DNA of 64,000 nucleotides from positions 434,001-498,000 of the forward strand of contig NZ_SNXS01000002.1 of the NCBI RefSeq assembly GCF_004362525.1. Direction: 5' to 3'. This document shows positions 1 to 8,151 of this stretch, in pieces. Every line of letters begins with the position of its first letter. Position 1 is the stretch's first letter. This stretch comes from Roseateles toxinivorans (GTDB lineage Bacteria; Pseudomonadota; Gammaproteobacteria; Burkholderiales; Burkholderiaceae_C). Made by a program: the position numbers and the translations under genes. The notes beneath the pieces were generated by a model. The model ran no database searches, was not told the origin of the DNA, and saw only the letters and a program-made list of their open reading frames with translations.

Positions 1-302
1 CCTGGTACGGCAAACTGACCGGGCCGACCAATGTCTTCCATCCCCGCCATCCGGTCGATGTGGTGGACACCTTGAAAGCGCCGGTGCTGGGGCTATATGG
101 GGGGCAGGACAGCGGCATTCCGCTGGAACATGTACAACAGCAGCATGTGGGGCTGCGGCTGAATGGCGGCGGCTCCAGGCTGCACGTCTACCCAGACGCG
201 CCGCATGCGTTTTTTGCCGATTACCGGCCCAGCTACCGCGAGGCCGAGGCCCGCGACGGCTGGCGGCGCATGCACGCCTGGTTGAAGCAGCATGGTGTTT
301 GA
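1..302 (+). CDS. Dienelactone hydrolase family protein, C-terminal part
   Basis: The gene enters from outside the window; the reading frame is open from base 3 and ends at TGA 300-302, leaving about 99 residues. The visible part has the signature of the dienelactone hydrolase family: WYG near the start, then APVLGLYGGQDSGIP carrying the catalytic Asp of the alpha/beta-hydrolase triad, and PDAPHAFFADYRPSY carrying the catalytic His. The nucleophile Cys or Ser lies upstream of the window. Family members hydrolyse dienelactones or related esters in the cytoplasm; the actual substrate cannot be told. The next gene starts 29 bp downstream on the same strand. Confidence 0.85.
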   Translation, partial: WYGKLTGPTNVFHPRHPVDVVDTLKAPVLGLYGGQDSGIPLEHVQQQHVGLRLNGGGSRLHVYPDAPHAFFADYRPSYREAEARDGWRRMHAWLKQHGV

Positions 303-331
303 GTCGCAGGAGTTGCAGTAGGAGTGGCAGT

Positions 332-1084
332 ATGAGTTTTGTGACGAGACCTGACCCCACGGCGGAGCTGCTGCAGCAGCTCGCCCCCGTCGGCCGGCTG
401 CGCGCCGCCATCAACTATGGCAACCCGGTGCTGGCCCAGAAAGACGCCATCAGCGGCGAGCCGCGCGGCGTGTCCGTGGACCTGGCCTACGCGCTGGGCC
501 AGCAGCTGGGCCTGGCGGTCGAGCTGGTCGGCTACGACATTGCCGGCAAGGTGCTGGAAGCTGTGGATGATCAAGCCTGGGACGTGGCCTTCCTGGCCAT
601 AGACCCGCAGCGCGCCACGCAGATCAGCTTCACCTCACCCTATGTGCTGATCGAGGGCGGCTATCTGGTGCCCAACAATTCACCGTTCCTGATGCCGTCC
701 GAGCTGGACCGCGCCGGCGTGCGCATCGCCGTCGGCAAGGGCGCCGCCTACGACCTGTATCTGAGCCGCACCTTGAAGGATGCACAGCTGGTGCGCGCGC
801 CCACCTCGGCCGCGGCCATCGAGCTGTTCGTCAGCGAGGGTCTGGACGCCGCCGCAGGCGTCAAGCAGCCCTTGGCTGCCTATGCCGCCAGCCACCGCAA
901 TGTGCGCGTGCTGGAGGGCCGCTTCATGGCCATCGAGCAGGCCATGGCTTTGCCGGCAGGCCGGCCGCTGGCTCAGCAGTATCTGCAGGCCTTCATCGAG
1001 CAGCACAAGGCCAGCGGCTTTGTGGCCGACGCCTTGGCGCGCAGCGGTCAGGGCGACGTTACGGTGGCGCCCGCGCAGCGCTGA
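332..1084 (+). CDS. Transporter substrate-binding domain protein (SBP_bac_3 type), no signal peptide
   Basis: A 250-residue protein with the periplasmic amino-acid-binding fold: RLRAAINYGNPVLA near the N-terminus, then VDLAYALGQQLGL, and later the DVAFLAIDPQRATQI and FTSPYVLIEGGYLV segments typical of family 3 solute-binding proteins. ATG 332 is chosen because AGGAG (320-324) precedes it at good spacing; the open frame further up has no such site. Unlike transport receptors it has no signal peptide or lipobox, so it is probably cytoplasmic, or secreted by an unknown route. No permease or ATPase gene of the matching type is adjacent. The ligand is unknown. Confidence 0.8.
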   Translation: MSFVTRPDPTAELLQQLAPVGRLRAAINYGNPVLAQKDAISGEPRGVSVDLAYALGQQLGLAVELVGYDIAGKVLEAVDDQAWDVAFLAIDPQRATQISFTSPYVLIEGGYLVPNNSPFLMPSELDRAGVRIAVGKGAAYDLYLSRTLKDAQLVRAPTSAAAIELFVSEGLDAAAGVKQPLAAYAASHRNVRVLEGRFMAIEQAMALPAGRPLAQQYLQAFIEQHKASGFVADALARSGQGDVTVAPAQR

Positions 1085-1087
1085 AAC

Positions 1088-1429
1088 TCAGTCGCTGGCT
1101 GGGCGCAGCCGCTGCCACAGCTGCTGCGCCGCGGCGTCCTTGACGGCGGCAGATGGGTTGCCGCCCAGCGAGGCCAGCAGCCGCGTCAGCGTCGGCGCAT
1201 GGGGCGTGACCGGCCCGGCGAACTGCAGGGCAGTGCCCTGCCCGGCCAGCAGGCAGGGGAAGGTTTCGACCTCGTAGTCGTCCACCAGCGCGCTCTGCTC
1301 CTCGATGTCCACCCAGACGAAGCGCCAGTCGGGGAACTGCTGCGCCACCGCGTCGAAGGTGGCGCGGTAGCCGTCGCAGGTGCGGCACCAGGCCGCACAC
1401 AGGCAGACGATCAAGGGGGCGGTGCTCAT
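1088..1429 (-). CDS. Thioredoxin-like protein
   Basis: A 113-residue thioredoxin-fold protein. It has the active-site motif WCRTC (Cys-Arg-Thr-Cys) about 15 residues from the N-terminus and the cis-proline segment ETFPCLL in the middle. There is no signal peptide, so it should act in the cytoplasm as a thiol-disulfide exchanger. ATG 1429 is preferred to an in-frame TTG six codons upstream. It is the last gene after metNIQ, 24 bp below metQ, and may be co-transcribed. A link to methionine (repair of oxidised methionine or thiols) is only inference. It faces the preceding plus-strand gene tail to tail with a 3-bp gap. Confidence 0.8.
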   Translation of the reverse strand: MSTAPLIVCLCAAWCRTCDGYRATFDAVAQQFPDWRFVWVDIEEQSALVDDYEVETFPCLLAGQGTALQFAGPVTPHAPTLTRLLASLGGNPSAAVKDAAAQQLWQRLRPASD

Positions 1430-1453
1430 GCCTCTAGCATCGCTCAAGTCCGG

Positions 1454-2236
1454 TCAGAACGCCGGCACCACCGCGCCCTTGTACTTCTCCTCGATGAACT
1501 TCTTCACCTCGGGCGACTGCAGCGCGGCGGACAGCTTCTTCACCGCGGCGGCGTCCCGGTTGTCCGGCCGGGTCACCAGGGCATTGGCGTAGTAGGACTT
1601 GCCGGTCTCGAAGAAGATCGCGTCGCGGGCCGGCACCAGCTTGGCTTCGAGCGCGTAGTTGGTGTTGATGATGGCCGCGTCCACCTGGTCGAGCACGCGC
1701 GGCAGTGCGGCGGCGTCGAGCTGGCGGATCTTCAGCTTCTTCGGGTTGGTGACGATGTCGCGCTCGGTGGCCAGGATATTGCCCGGGTCCTTCAAGGTGA
1801 TCAGGCCCTGGCCGGCCAGCAGCAGCAGCGCCCGGCCGGTGTTGGCAGGGTTGTTGGGCACGGCGATGGTGGCGCCCACCGGCAGCTCGGCGGCCGACTT
1901 GTGCTTGCGCGAATAGGCGCCGAAGGGCTCGATGTGCACCGGCGTCAGCAGCACCAGATTCGTGCCCTTGTTCTTGTTGTACTCATCCAGATAGGGCTTG
2001 TGCTGGAAGAAGTTGCCGTCCAGGCGCTTCTCGCTGACCTGCACATTGGGCTGGATGTAGTCGTCGAACACCTTGACGTCCAGCTCCACGCCCTCCTTGG
2101 CCAGGCGGGGTTTGACGAATTCCAGGATCTCGGCATGCGGGATCGGACTGGCGGCAATGCTCAGCTTCTCGGCCTGGGCGGCGAAGGTGGAGAAGGCCAG
2201 CAGTGCGGCGGCCAGCAGGGACAGTTTTTTCGACAT
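1454..2236 (-). CDS. metQ: D-methionine ABC transporter, substrate-binding protein MetQ
   Basis: A 260-residue NlpA/MetQ family receptor that delivers methionine to the MetNI importer. It opens with a Sec signal peptide (KKLSLLAAALLAFSTFAAQA) that ends in an AQA-type cleavage site with no lipobox cysteine, so it is probably a soluble periplasmic receptor rather than a lipoprotein. Family landmarks are IAASPIPHAEILEFV, FQHKPYLDEYN, VAVPNNPANTGRAL-like residues (here IAVPNNPANTGRAL) and IINTNYALEAKL. AAGGAAC lies just upstream of ATG 2236. It is the third gene of metN-metI-metQ, 52 bp after metI. Confidence 0.96.
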   Translation of the reverse strand: MSKKLSLLAAALLAFSTFAAQAEKLSIAASPIPHAEILEFVKPRLAKEGVELDVKVFDDYIQPNVQVSEKRLDGNFFQHKPYLDEYNKNKGTNLVLLTPVHIEPFGAYSRKHKSAAELPVGATIAVPNNPANTGRALLLLAGQGLITLKDPGNILATERDIVTNPKKLKIRQLDAAALPRVLDQVDAAIINTNYALEAKLVPARDAIFFETGKSYYANALVTRPDNRDAAAVKKLSAALQSPEVKKFIEEKYKGAVVPAF

Positions 2237-2288
2237 GGGTGTTCCTTGTGGGAAAGTTTTAAAAGACTCGGGGGTACGAGAAGGGGTT

Positions 2289-2948
2289 TCAGCGCCGCGC
2301 CACGCGCAGCACCAGCCGGTCGCCGGCGAACTGGATCGCCTGCACCAGCAAGATCAAGAGGAGCACGGTGACGGCCATCACATCGGTCTGGAAGCGCTGG
2401 TAGCCGTAGCGGATGGCCAGGTCGCCGAGGCCGCCGCCGCCGATGGCGCCCGACATGGCCGAGTACGACACCAGGGCGATGGCCGTCACCGTGACGGCCG
2501 CCAGCAGGCCCGGCAGCGCCTCGGGCAGCAGGCCGTTCCAGATGATCTGGTGCGTCTTGGCGCCCATCGCCTGGCAGGCCTCGATCACGCCCTTGTCCAC
2601 CTCGCGCAGCGTGTTCTCGACCAGGCGCGCGAAGAAGGGCGTGGCGCCCAGCACCAGCGGCGGTATCGCACCGGGCACGCCTATCGAGGTGCCGACCAGC
2701 CAGACGGTCAGCGGCAGCATCACGATCAGCAAAATCACAAAGGGCAGCGAGCGCAGCACATTGACCACCAGCGACAGCACCGCGTAGACCGGGCGATTGG
2801 CCAGCAGCTGGCCGCGGCCGCTGAGGAACAGCAGCACCCCCAGCGGCAGGCCCAGCAACACGGTGAAGGCCAGCGACACGCCGCTCATGCTGAGCGTGTC
2901 CAGCGTGGCCTCGCCGATCTCGGGCCAGTTCAGGTTGTCAAAGCTCAT
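2289..2948 (-). CDS. metI: Methionine ABC transporter permease MetI
   Basis: A 219-residue inner-membrane permease with about five hydrophobic helices, the normal length for MetI. The EAA loop that docks on the ATPase is visible as EACQAMGAKTHQIIWNGLLPEALPG written in two parts: EACQAMGAKT followed by the downstream PEALPGLL. Later helices contain YSAMSGAIGGGGLGDLAIRYG, a stretch characteristic of MetI. Its ATG overlaps the metN stop codon (ATGA), indicating translational coupling. With MetN and MetQ it forms the high-affinity methionine uptake system. Confidence 0.96.
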   Translation of the reverse strand: MSFDNLNWPEIGEATLDTLSMSGVSLAFTVLLGLPLGVLLFLSGRGQLLANRPVYAVLSLVVNVLRSLPFVILLIVMLPLTVWLVGTSIGVPGAIPPLVLGATPFFARLVENTLREVDKGVIEACQAMGAKTHQIIWNGLLPEALPGLLAAVTVTAIALVSYSAMSGAIGGGGLGDLAIRYGYQRFQTDVMAVTVLLLILLVQAIQFAGDRLVLRVARR

Positions 2949-4000
2949 GCGGCGGCCTCCAGCGGTTCGTCCAGCAGCTCGAAGCGGATGTCACGCTGGC
3001 GCAGCGCCTGCTGCAGTTTGGCCAGCAGGGTCGGGTCTTGCTCGGTGTGCAGCAGCTCCACCACCAGCTGGCCGAAGGGCCGGCCCTTGATGCGGCCTAT
3101 CGTGCCCTGCAGCACATTCAGCTGCAGATGCAGTTCCAGCGACAGCTGACTGAGCAGCGGCTGCGTGGCGGCCTCATCGAGAAAGCTCAGGCGCAGCAGC
3201 GGGCCGTGGGTGGAGGCGCCCAGCTCGGCGCGCAGGCTCTGCAGATCGGTGGCCCCGGCCTGGTGGCTCTCGGCCAGCAGCGCCCGGGTCACCGCATGCT
3301 GCGGGAACAGGAACACATCGGCCACCTCGCCGGTCTCGATCAGCTGGCCGCGCTCGAGGATGGCGACGCGGTCGCAGACGGCGCGTATCACGTCCATCTC
3401 GTGGGTGATCAGCACGATGGTCAGCTGCAGGCGGCGGTTGATGTCCAGCAGCAGGCGCAGGATGGACTGGGTGGTCTCGGGGTCCAGCGCCGAGGTGGCC
3501 TCGTCGCACAGCAGCACATCGGGCTGGTTGGCCAGCGCGCGAGCAATGCCGACGCGCTGCTTCTGCCCGCCCGACAACTGGGCCGGGTGCTGGTGGCGCT
3601 GCTCGGCCAGGCCCACCAGCTGCAGCAGCTCCTCGACCCGCGCGTCCATCTGTGCGGCGCTGAGCTCGCCGCCCAACTTCAGCGGAAAGCGGATGTTCTC
3701 GGCCACCGTCTTGGCCTGAAGCAGGTTGAAGTGCTGGAACACCATGCCGACGCGGCGGCGCAGGCGCTGCAGGCCGGCGCTGTCCAGCGCGGTGATGTCC
3801 TGCCCGCCGACGATGATCTGGCCGCTGCTGGGCCGCTCGAGCAGGTTGAGCGTTCGCACCAGCGTGCTCTTGCCGGCGCCCGAGCGGCCTATGATGCCGA
3901 AGACCTCGCCGGCGCGGATCTCCAGGCTGATGTTGTCCAGCGCCGTCCGCGGTTCACCGTTGATCTGGAATGTTTTGCTGACTTTGCTGATACGAATCAC
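2945..4000 (-). CDS. metN: Methionine ABC transporter ATP-binding protein MetN
   Basis: A 351-residue ABC ATPase. It shows Walker A (GRSGAGKST), the Q-loop (VFQHFNLL), signature LSGGQKQRVGIARAL, Walker B (DVLLCDEATSALD) and H-loop (ITHEMDV). After about residue 250 comes the NIL domain, the ACT-like methionine-sensing domain that makes MetN subject to transinhibition. The start is placed at GTG 4000 because MetN proteins begin with an IRISKVSKTF-like strand; the only upstream candidate is a TTG at 4051. First gene of the metNIQ operon. A promoter must lie in the 111 bp between it and the preceding minus-strand gene. Confidence 0.95.
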   Translation of the reverse strand: MIRISKVSKTFQINGEPRTALDNISLEIRAGEVFGIIGRSGAGKSTLVRTLNLLERPSSGQIIVGGQDITALDSAGLQRLRRRVGMVFQHFNLLQAKTVAENIRFPLKLGGELSAAQMDARVEELLQLVGLAEQRHQHPAQLSGGQKQRVGIARALANQPDVLLCDEATSALDPETTQSILRLLLDINRRLQLTIVLITHEMDVIRAVCDRVAILERGQLIETGEVADVFLFPQHAVTRALLAESHQAGATDLQSLRAELGASTHGPLLRLSFLDEAATQPLLSQLSLELHLQLNVLQGTIGRIKGRPFGQLVVELLHTEQDPTLLAKLQQALRQRDIRFELLDEPLEAAA

Positions 4001-4074
4001 GGGGAACAGAGCGCACGGCCGAATATTTTCAAGAGCCGCGAATCTATCCAAGCCGTCCCGAAAAGGGAAAGCCT

Positions 4075-4102
4075 CATTCGTAATTAGGTAATAACCCGAA
4101 TG
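4075..4102. promoter_or_regulatory. Inverted repeat upstream of metN
   Basis: CATTCG (4075-4080) and CGAATG (4097-4102) form a perfect 6-bp inverted repeat, with an inner GGT/ACC pair around AATA. It lies in the short AT-richer gap upstream of metN, 75-102 bp before the GTG start. It could be an operator for the metNIQ promoter. I do not recognise it as a known Met regulator box. Confidence 0.35.
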
Positions 4103-4111
4103 CCCATATCG

Positions 4112-5101
4112 TCAATCGGCCTCGCGCAGCAGGCGCATGCCGACCAGGGTGTAGCGGGTGGCGGCGCTGTTCCAGTTACGGTAGGACGAGCGGGCGTAGA
4201 AGGCCCAGGTGTGCCAGGAGCCACCTCGGCGCACGCGCACGCTTCCATCGGCCGGGCCCTGCGGGTCGTCCACCGGCGACTTGGCGTAGTAGTCGTCGCC
4301 ATGCCAGTCGGCCACCCATTCCCAGGCATTGCCGTGCATATCGTATAGGCCCCAGGGGTTTGGCGCGAAGCTGCCCACCGGTGCGGTGAACGCGTAGCCA
4401 TCGGCGCCCTGCAGCGCGAACTGCTGCCATTTGGGCCAGTTCCGCTTCGAGTCGGCGTCGAAGATATTGGCCATGCGCAGCAGTGACTGGGGGTCGTCGC
4501 CGCTGGCATAGCGGGTGCGCGTGCCGGCGCGGCAGGCGTACTCCCACTCGGCCTCGGTGGGCAGGCGGTAGGTCCTGCCCTCGGTCTTGCTCAGCCAGGC
4601 GGCCAGGGCGACGGCGTCGTTCCAGGTCACGTTCAGCACCGGGTGCTGGTCGGTCTGGGCAAAGCCGGGGTTCTGCCAGGAGTACTTGGGGTCGCGGCCC
4701 TCGAAGGCGTCGCCGCGCTTCGACATCGCCGGGTCGTAGGCCGGGTTGTAGCCATAGCCGCCGGTGCCATCGGCAATCGATTCGGGCACATGGCCCGAGG
4801 CGGCCAGAAATCGCCGGAACTGCCCCACCGTCACCTCGTGCTGGCCCAGATAGAAGGGCTTGGTGATGCGCACGCGGTGCGGCGGGCCCTCGTCGCCGAG
4901 CTGGGTGAAGCGCTCGGGCTCGTACTGCGGATAGGCCTTGGCCAGCTGCTCGGGCGGCTCGGCGCTGCCCATCACGAACTCGCCCGCCGGGATGCGCACG
5001 AACTTCATGCCCAGCGAGTTCTCCAGCAGGGCCGGTGGTTCGGCGGACAGCGCGTCGCCGAGCAGCGCGATCAATAGCAGGGGTGACAAAGAGGCACGCA
5101 T
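4112..5101 (-). CDS. Formylglycine-generating-enzyme-like (SUMF1-fold) exported protein
   Basis: A 329-residue protein with the sulfatase-modifying-factor fold, close to the family's usual size. A Sec signal peptide occupies roughly residues 1-20 (hydrophobic core LSPLLLIALLGDALSA). Family landmarks are MKFVRIPAGEFVMGS, PFYLGQHEVTVGQF, HPVLNVTWNDAVALAAW, YRLPTEAEWEYACRAG, PWGLYDMHGNAWEWVADW and VRRGGSWHTWAFYARSS. True formylglycine-generating enzymes have two copper-binding cysteines in the last segment; here those positions carry no cysteine. It is therefore more likely a ligand-binding or regulatory relative (EgtB/PvdO-type fold) than an active sulfatase activator. ATG 5101 has GGAAAAG upstream and restores the signal peptide. 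Confidence 0.85.
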   Translation of the reverse strand: MRASLSPLLLIALLGDALSAEPPALLENSLGMKFVRIPAGEFVMGSAEPPEQLAKAYPQYEPERFTQLGDEGPPHRVRITKPFYLGQHEVTVGQFRRFLAASGHVPESIADGTGGYGYNPAYDPAMSKRGDAFEGRDPKYSWQNPGFAQTDQHPVLNVTWNDAVALAAWLSKTEGRTYRLPTEAEWEYACRAGTRTRYASGDDPQSLLRMANIFDADSKRNWPKWQQFALQGADGYAFTAPVGSFAPNPWGLYDMHGNAWEWVADWHGDDYYAKSPVDDPQGPADGSVRVRRGGSWHTWAFYARSSYRNWNSAATRYTLVGMRLLREAD

Positions 5102-5198
5102 CAACTTTTCCAGAGAGAGCAAAGCAAGTGCAGTCTAGGGCTTGCATCCAGAACGCCAAAGGCCGCGTACAAGCTCGTTCAGCACCCTAGAATCCATC

Positions 5199-5846
5199 AT
5201 GCCCATGCCCGCCCAAGACTGGTCACAAAACAGCAAAGAGCTGTCGCAGCTGCTGGCCCGCGTCGGTCTCGGCGACCGTGAGGCCTTCGCCAAGCTCTAT
5301 GAACGCAGCAGTGCCAGGCTGTTCGGCGTGGTGCTGCGCATCCAGCGCGACCAGGCCGCGGCCGAGGACATTCTGCAAGAGGTGTTCGTCAAGGTCTGGC
5401 GGTCCGCCGCGGGCTTCGACGCCGCCCAGAGCCAGCCGCTGACCTGGTTGACCAGCGTGGCGCGCAATGCCGCCATCGACAGCCTGCGCCGCCAGCAGAC
5501 CCAGCCGCAGATCCAGGCCAGGCACCGCGCCGACGATGACGACGACGCACCCGACGCCGTCGATCTGGCCGCCGACGAGGCGCCCGGACCGTTGGAGCTG
5601 CTGAGCCGTGCCACCGAGGCGCGGGCGCTGAACCACTGCATGCAGGACCTGAACGCGATGCAGAAGCAAAGCCTGGCCCTGGCCTTTTACGACGGTCTCA
5701 GCCATGCCGAGGTGGCCGAGAAGATGGCCCAACCGCTGGGCACGGTGAAGAGCTGGGTGCGGCGCGCGCTGCTGTCACTGAAGAACTGCCTGGAGCATGC
5801 GCAGCTGCGTGACGTTGATGCCGGCATGTCCGCCAGGCAGGGTTGA
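5199..5846 (+). CDS. RNA polymerase sigma factor, ECF/sigma-70 family
   Basis: A 215-residue ECF-type sigma factor. Region 2 is seen as LYERSSARLFGVVLRI and AAAEDILQEVFVKVWR, followed by FDAAQSQPLTWLTSVARNAAIDSLRR. A linker rich in Asp and Ala follows, then region 4 with the helix-turn-helix LAFYDGLSHAEVAEKMAQPLGTVKSWVRRAL. It directs RNA polymerase to a small regulon. The gene directly downstream encodes its probable anti-sigma factor, 3 bp after this stop codon. The start is uncertain: ATG 5199 and ATG 5205 are both possible and neither has a strong ribosome binding site. Confidence 0.92.
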   Translation: MPMPAQDWSQNSKELSQLLARVGLGDREAFAKLYERSSARLFGVVLRIQRDQAAAEDILQEVFVKVWRSAAGFDAAQSQPLTWLTSVARNAAIDSLRRQQTQPQIQARHRADDDDDAPDAVDLAADEAPGPLELLSRATEARALNHCMQDLNAMQKQSLALAFYDGLSHAEVAEKMAQPLGTVKSWVRRALLSLKNCLEHAQLRDVDAGMSARQG

Positions 5847-5849
5847 GCA

Positions 5850-6551
5850 ATGGACTACAGTCGCCCCCAACTCGCCGACCGCCTGGCCGCCGCCTATGCC
5901 GCCGGCACCCTTCGCGGCCCGGCCCGCCGCCGCTATGAAGCCTTGCTACCGGCACACCCCGCGCTACGTCATGCGCTGCACAGCTGGCAGGCCAGGCTGA
6001 TGCCCTTGAGTACCAGCGTGCCACCTGTCACACCGCCGCCGGTGGTCTGGCAGCGCATCCAGCAGCAGTTGGGCCATCTGAACCCCGCGCCGGCCGTGCA
6101 GCGCTGGTGGCAGGGCCTGAGCTTCTGGCGCGCGCTGTCGGGCCTGAGCACCGCCGCCGTCGTCGGCCTGGCCGTGCTGATAGCCGTGCCCGAACCGGTG
6201 CAGCCGCCCATCGTCGTGGTGCTGGAGTCCACGCAGGACCCGGCCGCTACCGGCGGCGTGATGAACGCCCGCTTCGTCGCCAGCATCAGCCCCGATGGCC
6301 GCGCCGTTGTCACCCGTGCGCTGCAGCCGGTCAGCCTGGAGGCCGATCGTGCGCTGGAGCTGTGGGCCGTGCCTCCGCAGGGCGCCCCGCGCTCGCTGGG
6401 CCTGATCGCCGCCCAGGGTGCTTCGCTGGTGCAGAAGAGCCGCGTGCCGCCTGGCACGGCGGCGCTGGCGGTGAGCCTGGAACCATCCGGCGGCTCCACC
6501 ACCGGCGCACCGACCGGGCCGGTGCTCTACGTCGGCAAGATCGGCATCTGA
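5850..6551 (+). CDS. Anti-sigma factor, RskA type
   Basis: A 233-residue membrane protein. The cytoplasmic N-terminal part (about residues 1-90) contains YAAGTLRGPARRRYEALL, the sigma-binding anti-sigma domain of the RskA/RsbK-like family. It has no zinc-binding HXXXCXXC motif. One membrane helix follows (about 93-112, LSGLSTAAVVGLAVLIAV), then the periplasmic RskA C-terminal domain (ALELWAVPPQGAPRSLG, VSLEPSGG, PTGPVLYVGKI). It should hold the preceding sigma factor inactive until a signal triggers release. No target gene for the pair is obvious nearby. Confidence 0.9.
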   Translation: MDYSRPQLADRLAAAYAAGTLRGPARRRYEALLPAHPALRHALHSWQARLMPLSTSVPPVTPPPVVWQRIQQQLGHLNPAPAVQRWWQGLSFWRALSGLSTAAVVGLAVLIAVPEPVQPPIVVVLESTQDPAATGGVMNARFVASISPDGRAVVTRALQPVSLEADRALELWAVPPQGAPRSLGLIAAQGASLVQKSRVPPGTAALAVSLEPSGGSTTGAPTGPVLYVGKIGI

Positions 6552-6561
6552 TCGAATTCGT

Positions 6562-7185
6562 TCAGTAAAGGGTCTTGGCCTGCCGGGCCGGCGCCTCGCG
6601 GTCGTACAGCGCGCCATCGATCGCGGCATCGGTCAGCGCCTCCAATATCGCGCCAGCGCTGGGCACCTCGGGCTTGGCATCCCTGGCGTCCCACAGCCGG
6701 GAGCGCTGAATCGCCCGGGCGCACTGGAAAAAGACGCGCTCGATGTCGATCATGATCACGCACTGCGGCAGCTTGCCGGCCATCGCGCAGCGCTCCAGCA
6801 GCTCCGGCGCGACGCTGATGCTTGCGCGGCCATTGACGCGTAGCGTCTCGCCGACACCGGGGATCAGGAACAGCAGGGCCACGCGCGGGTCGGCCATGAT
6901 GTTGCGCAGGCTGTCGATGCGGTTGTTGCCGCGGCGCTCGGGCAGCAGCAGGGTCTTGTCATCGAGCACCTGCACAAAGCCCGGCGGATCGCCGCGCGGC
7001 GAGGCGTCCAAGCCCTCCGGCCCGGCCGTGGCCAGGGTGACAAAGGGCGAGGCCTGGATCAGCGCCGCATAGCTGGGGTGCAGATAGGCCACCTCCTTCT
7101 TCAGCGAGGCCTCGCCGACGGCGCCGAACAGCGCTTCGAGCTGGGTCAGGGTGTGGACCAGGTGGGGGTCGTTGCCATGGTTCAT
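6562..7185 (-). CDS. Pyridoxamine 5'-phosphate oxidase family protein (MSMEG_1061-like)
   Basis: A 207-residue split-barrel flavin-binding protein. Landmarks are SPFVTLATAGPEGLDASPRGDPPGF, the LLLPERRGNNRIDSLRNI segment and ALLFLIPGVGETLRVNGRA, all typical of the MSMEG_1061 group of FMN-dependent PPOX proteins (segments quoted in part). The C-terminal part has MIDIERVFFQCARAI, the usual conserved Cys region. Such proteins reduce or oxidise small molecules with FMN or F420; the substrate is unknown. It is at the downstream end of a long minus-strand series of short genes, 24 bp below the next gene up. Confidence 0.88.
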   Translation of the reverse strand: MNHGNDPHLVHTLTQLEALFGAVGEASLKKEVAYLHPSYAALIQASPFVTLATAGPEGLDASPRGDPPGFVQVLDDKTLLLPERRGNNRIDSLRNIMADPRVALLFLIPGVGETLRVNGRASISVAPELLERCAMAGKLPQCVIMIDIERVFFQCARAIQRSRLWDARDAKPEVPSAGAILEALTDAAIDGALYDREAPARQAKTLY

Positions 7186-7209
7186 GGTGGGGTGATTCCT
7201 GGAAGCAAT

Positions 7210-7578
7210 TCACGGGCCGCTGCGGGCGGCGATTACCAGTACACCGATCAGCAGGAAGACGACCCACGACAAGTGCCTGCCGCGCGTGAAGTAGAGCGGA
7301 AATGCGGCCGATACCAGCGAGGTGACGCCGATAGCGGTCAACACCTGGTCCTTGCCCACCGTGCCGCTCCAGGCAGCAAAGACCAGGTAGGCCAGCCCCC
7401 ACCAAGCCACGGTCGTCAGGTGCCAGACAAAACGCAGCGTGCCGATGGTGAAAGCCGTGCTGCCGAGCAGCTTGGGCAGATCCTGGCGCTTGAAGAGGCG
7501 CATCAGCAGGTAGCGCTCACCCAGGTAGGAGTGGGCCAGGCCGGTGGCGATGAGCAGGACGAGCGCGAGCGGAAGCAT
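7210..7578 (-). CDS. Small integral membrane protein, function unknown
   Basis: A 122-residue protein with four predicted membrane helices: LPLALVLLIATGLAHSYLG, the segment around TVAWWGLAYLVFAAW, VLTAIGVTSLVSAAFPLYF and LSWVVFLLIGVLVIAAR. It contains a short charged loop (GERYLLMRLFKRQDLPKL) between the first two helices. I recognise no catalytic motif. It is 15 bp downstream of the SnoaL-like gene and 24 bp upstream of the PPOX gene, all on the minus strand, so probably in one transcript. Homologues of this type are usually annotated as hypothetical membrane proteins. Confidence 0.75.
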   Translation of the reverse strand: MLPLALVLLIATGLAHSYLGERYLLMRLFKRQDLPKLLGSTAFTIGTLRFVWHLTTVAWWGLAYLVFAAWSGTVGKDQVLTAIGVTSLVSAAFPLYFTRGRHLSWVVFLLIGVLVIAARSGP

Positions 7579-7593
7579 GTGCGGTGGGCCGCC

Positions 7594-8079
7594 TCAAGGC
7601 GTGGCCGGATCCCAGTGCTCGGCGATCTTGCCGCCCTCGATACGGAACATGTCGAACCAGGTGGTGCTGTACTTCTTCTGCGAGTCCTTGGGGTCGGTGC
7701 CGGTGCGCGCGAATGACAGCACGACCAGATCGCCCTCGGCGGTGATGGCCACCAGCGGCGCGCGCACCCTGTCCTGTATCGGCTTGGGATTGGCGAACTG
7801 AGAGAACACGCTAACGAAGCCGGCGCGGCCGGTGGGCACGGTGGGGTTGTGCTGGATATAGCCTTCGCTCAGGTATTTGTCGACCATTTCCATATGGCCG
7901 CCCTCGAACACCTCACGCCAGAAGTCATAGACCAGGCGCTTGTTGGCGGCCAGGCGCGGGTCGGCGCTGGCCAGCATCGTCGCGTGGTCGGGGTTGGCTT
8001 GCACCGGCACCTGGGCCAGGGTGGGCAAGGTCAGCGCCGAGCACAGGGCAGCAAGCACGAACAGACGGGTCAAGGCCAT
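7594..8079 (-). CDS. Exported SnoaL/NTF2-like protein
   Basis: A 161-residue protein with a signal peptide (TRLFVLAALCSALTLPTLAQ) and an NTF2-like cone fold. The motifs LVYDFWREVFEGGHMEMVDKYL, GYIQHNPTVPTGRAGF and WFDMFRIEGGKIAEHWD are typical of SnoaL-like polyketide cyclase relatives; each is quoted here only in part. It should be periplasmic. The family includes cyclases, isomerases and binding proteins, and the specific role cannot be read from the sequence. It is the first of three NTF2-fold genes in this minus-strand run (others at 14141-14512 and 15026-15430). Confidence 0.82.
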   Translation of the reverse strand: MALTRLFVLAALCSALTLPTLAQVPVQANPDHATMLASADPRLAANKRLVYDFWREVFEGGHMEMVDKYLSEGYIQHNPTVPTGRAGFVSVFSQFANPKPIQDRVRAPLVAITAEGDLVVLSFARTGTDPKDSQKKYSTTWFDMFRIEGGKIAEHWDPATP

Positions 8080-8151
8080 GGGGGCTTTCGTGGGTGGTGA
8101 TGATGGCCTCCCAGTATCCTTGCCGCAGGGGCAGGCGCCAATTCTCGTCGA

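Noticed and set aside
4052-4111. SAM riboswitch upstream of metN
   Set aside because: The gap is too short and lacks the conserved cores of SAM-I or SAM-II that I could look for.
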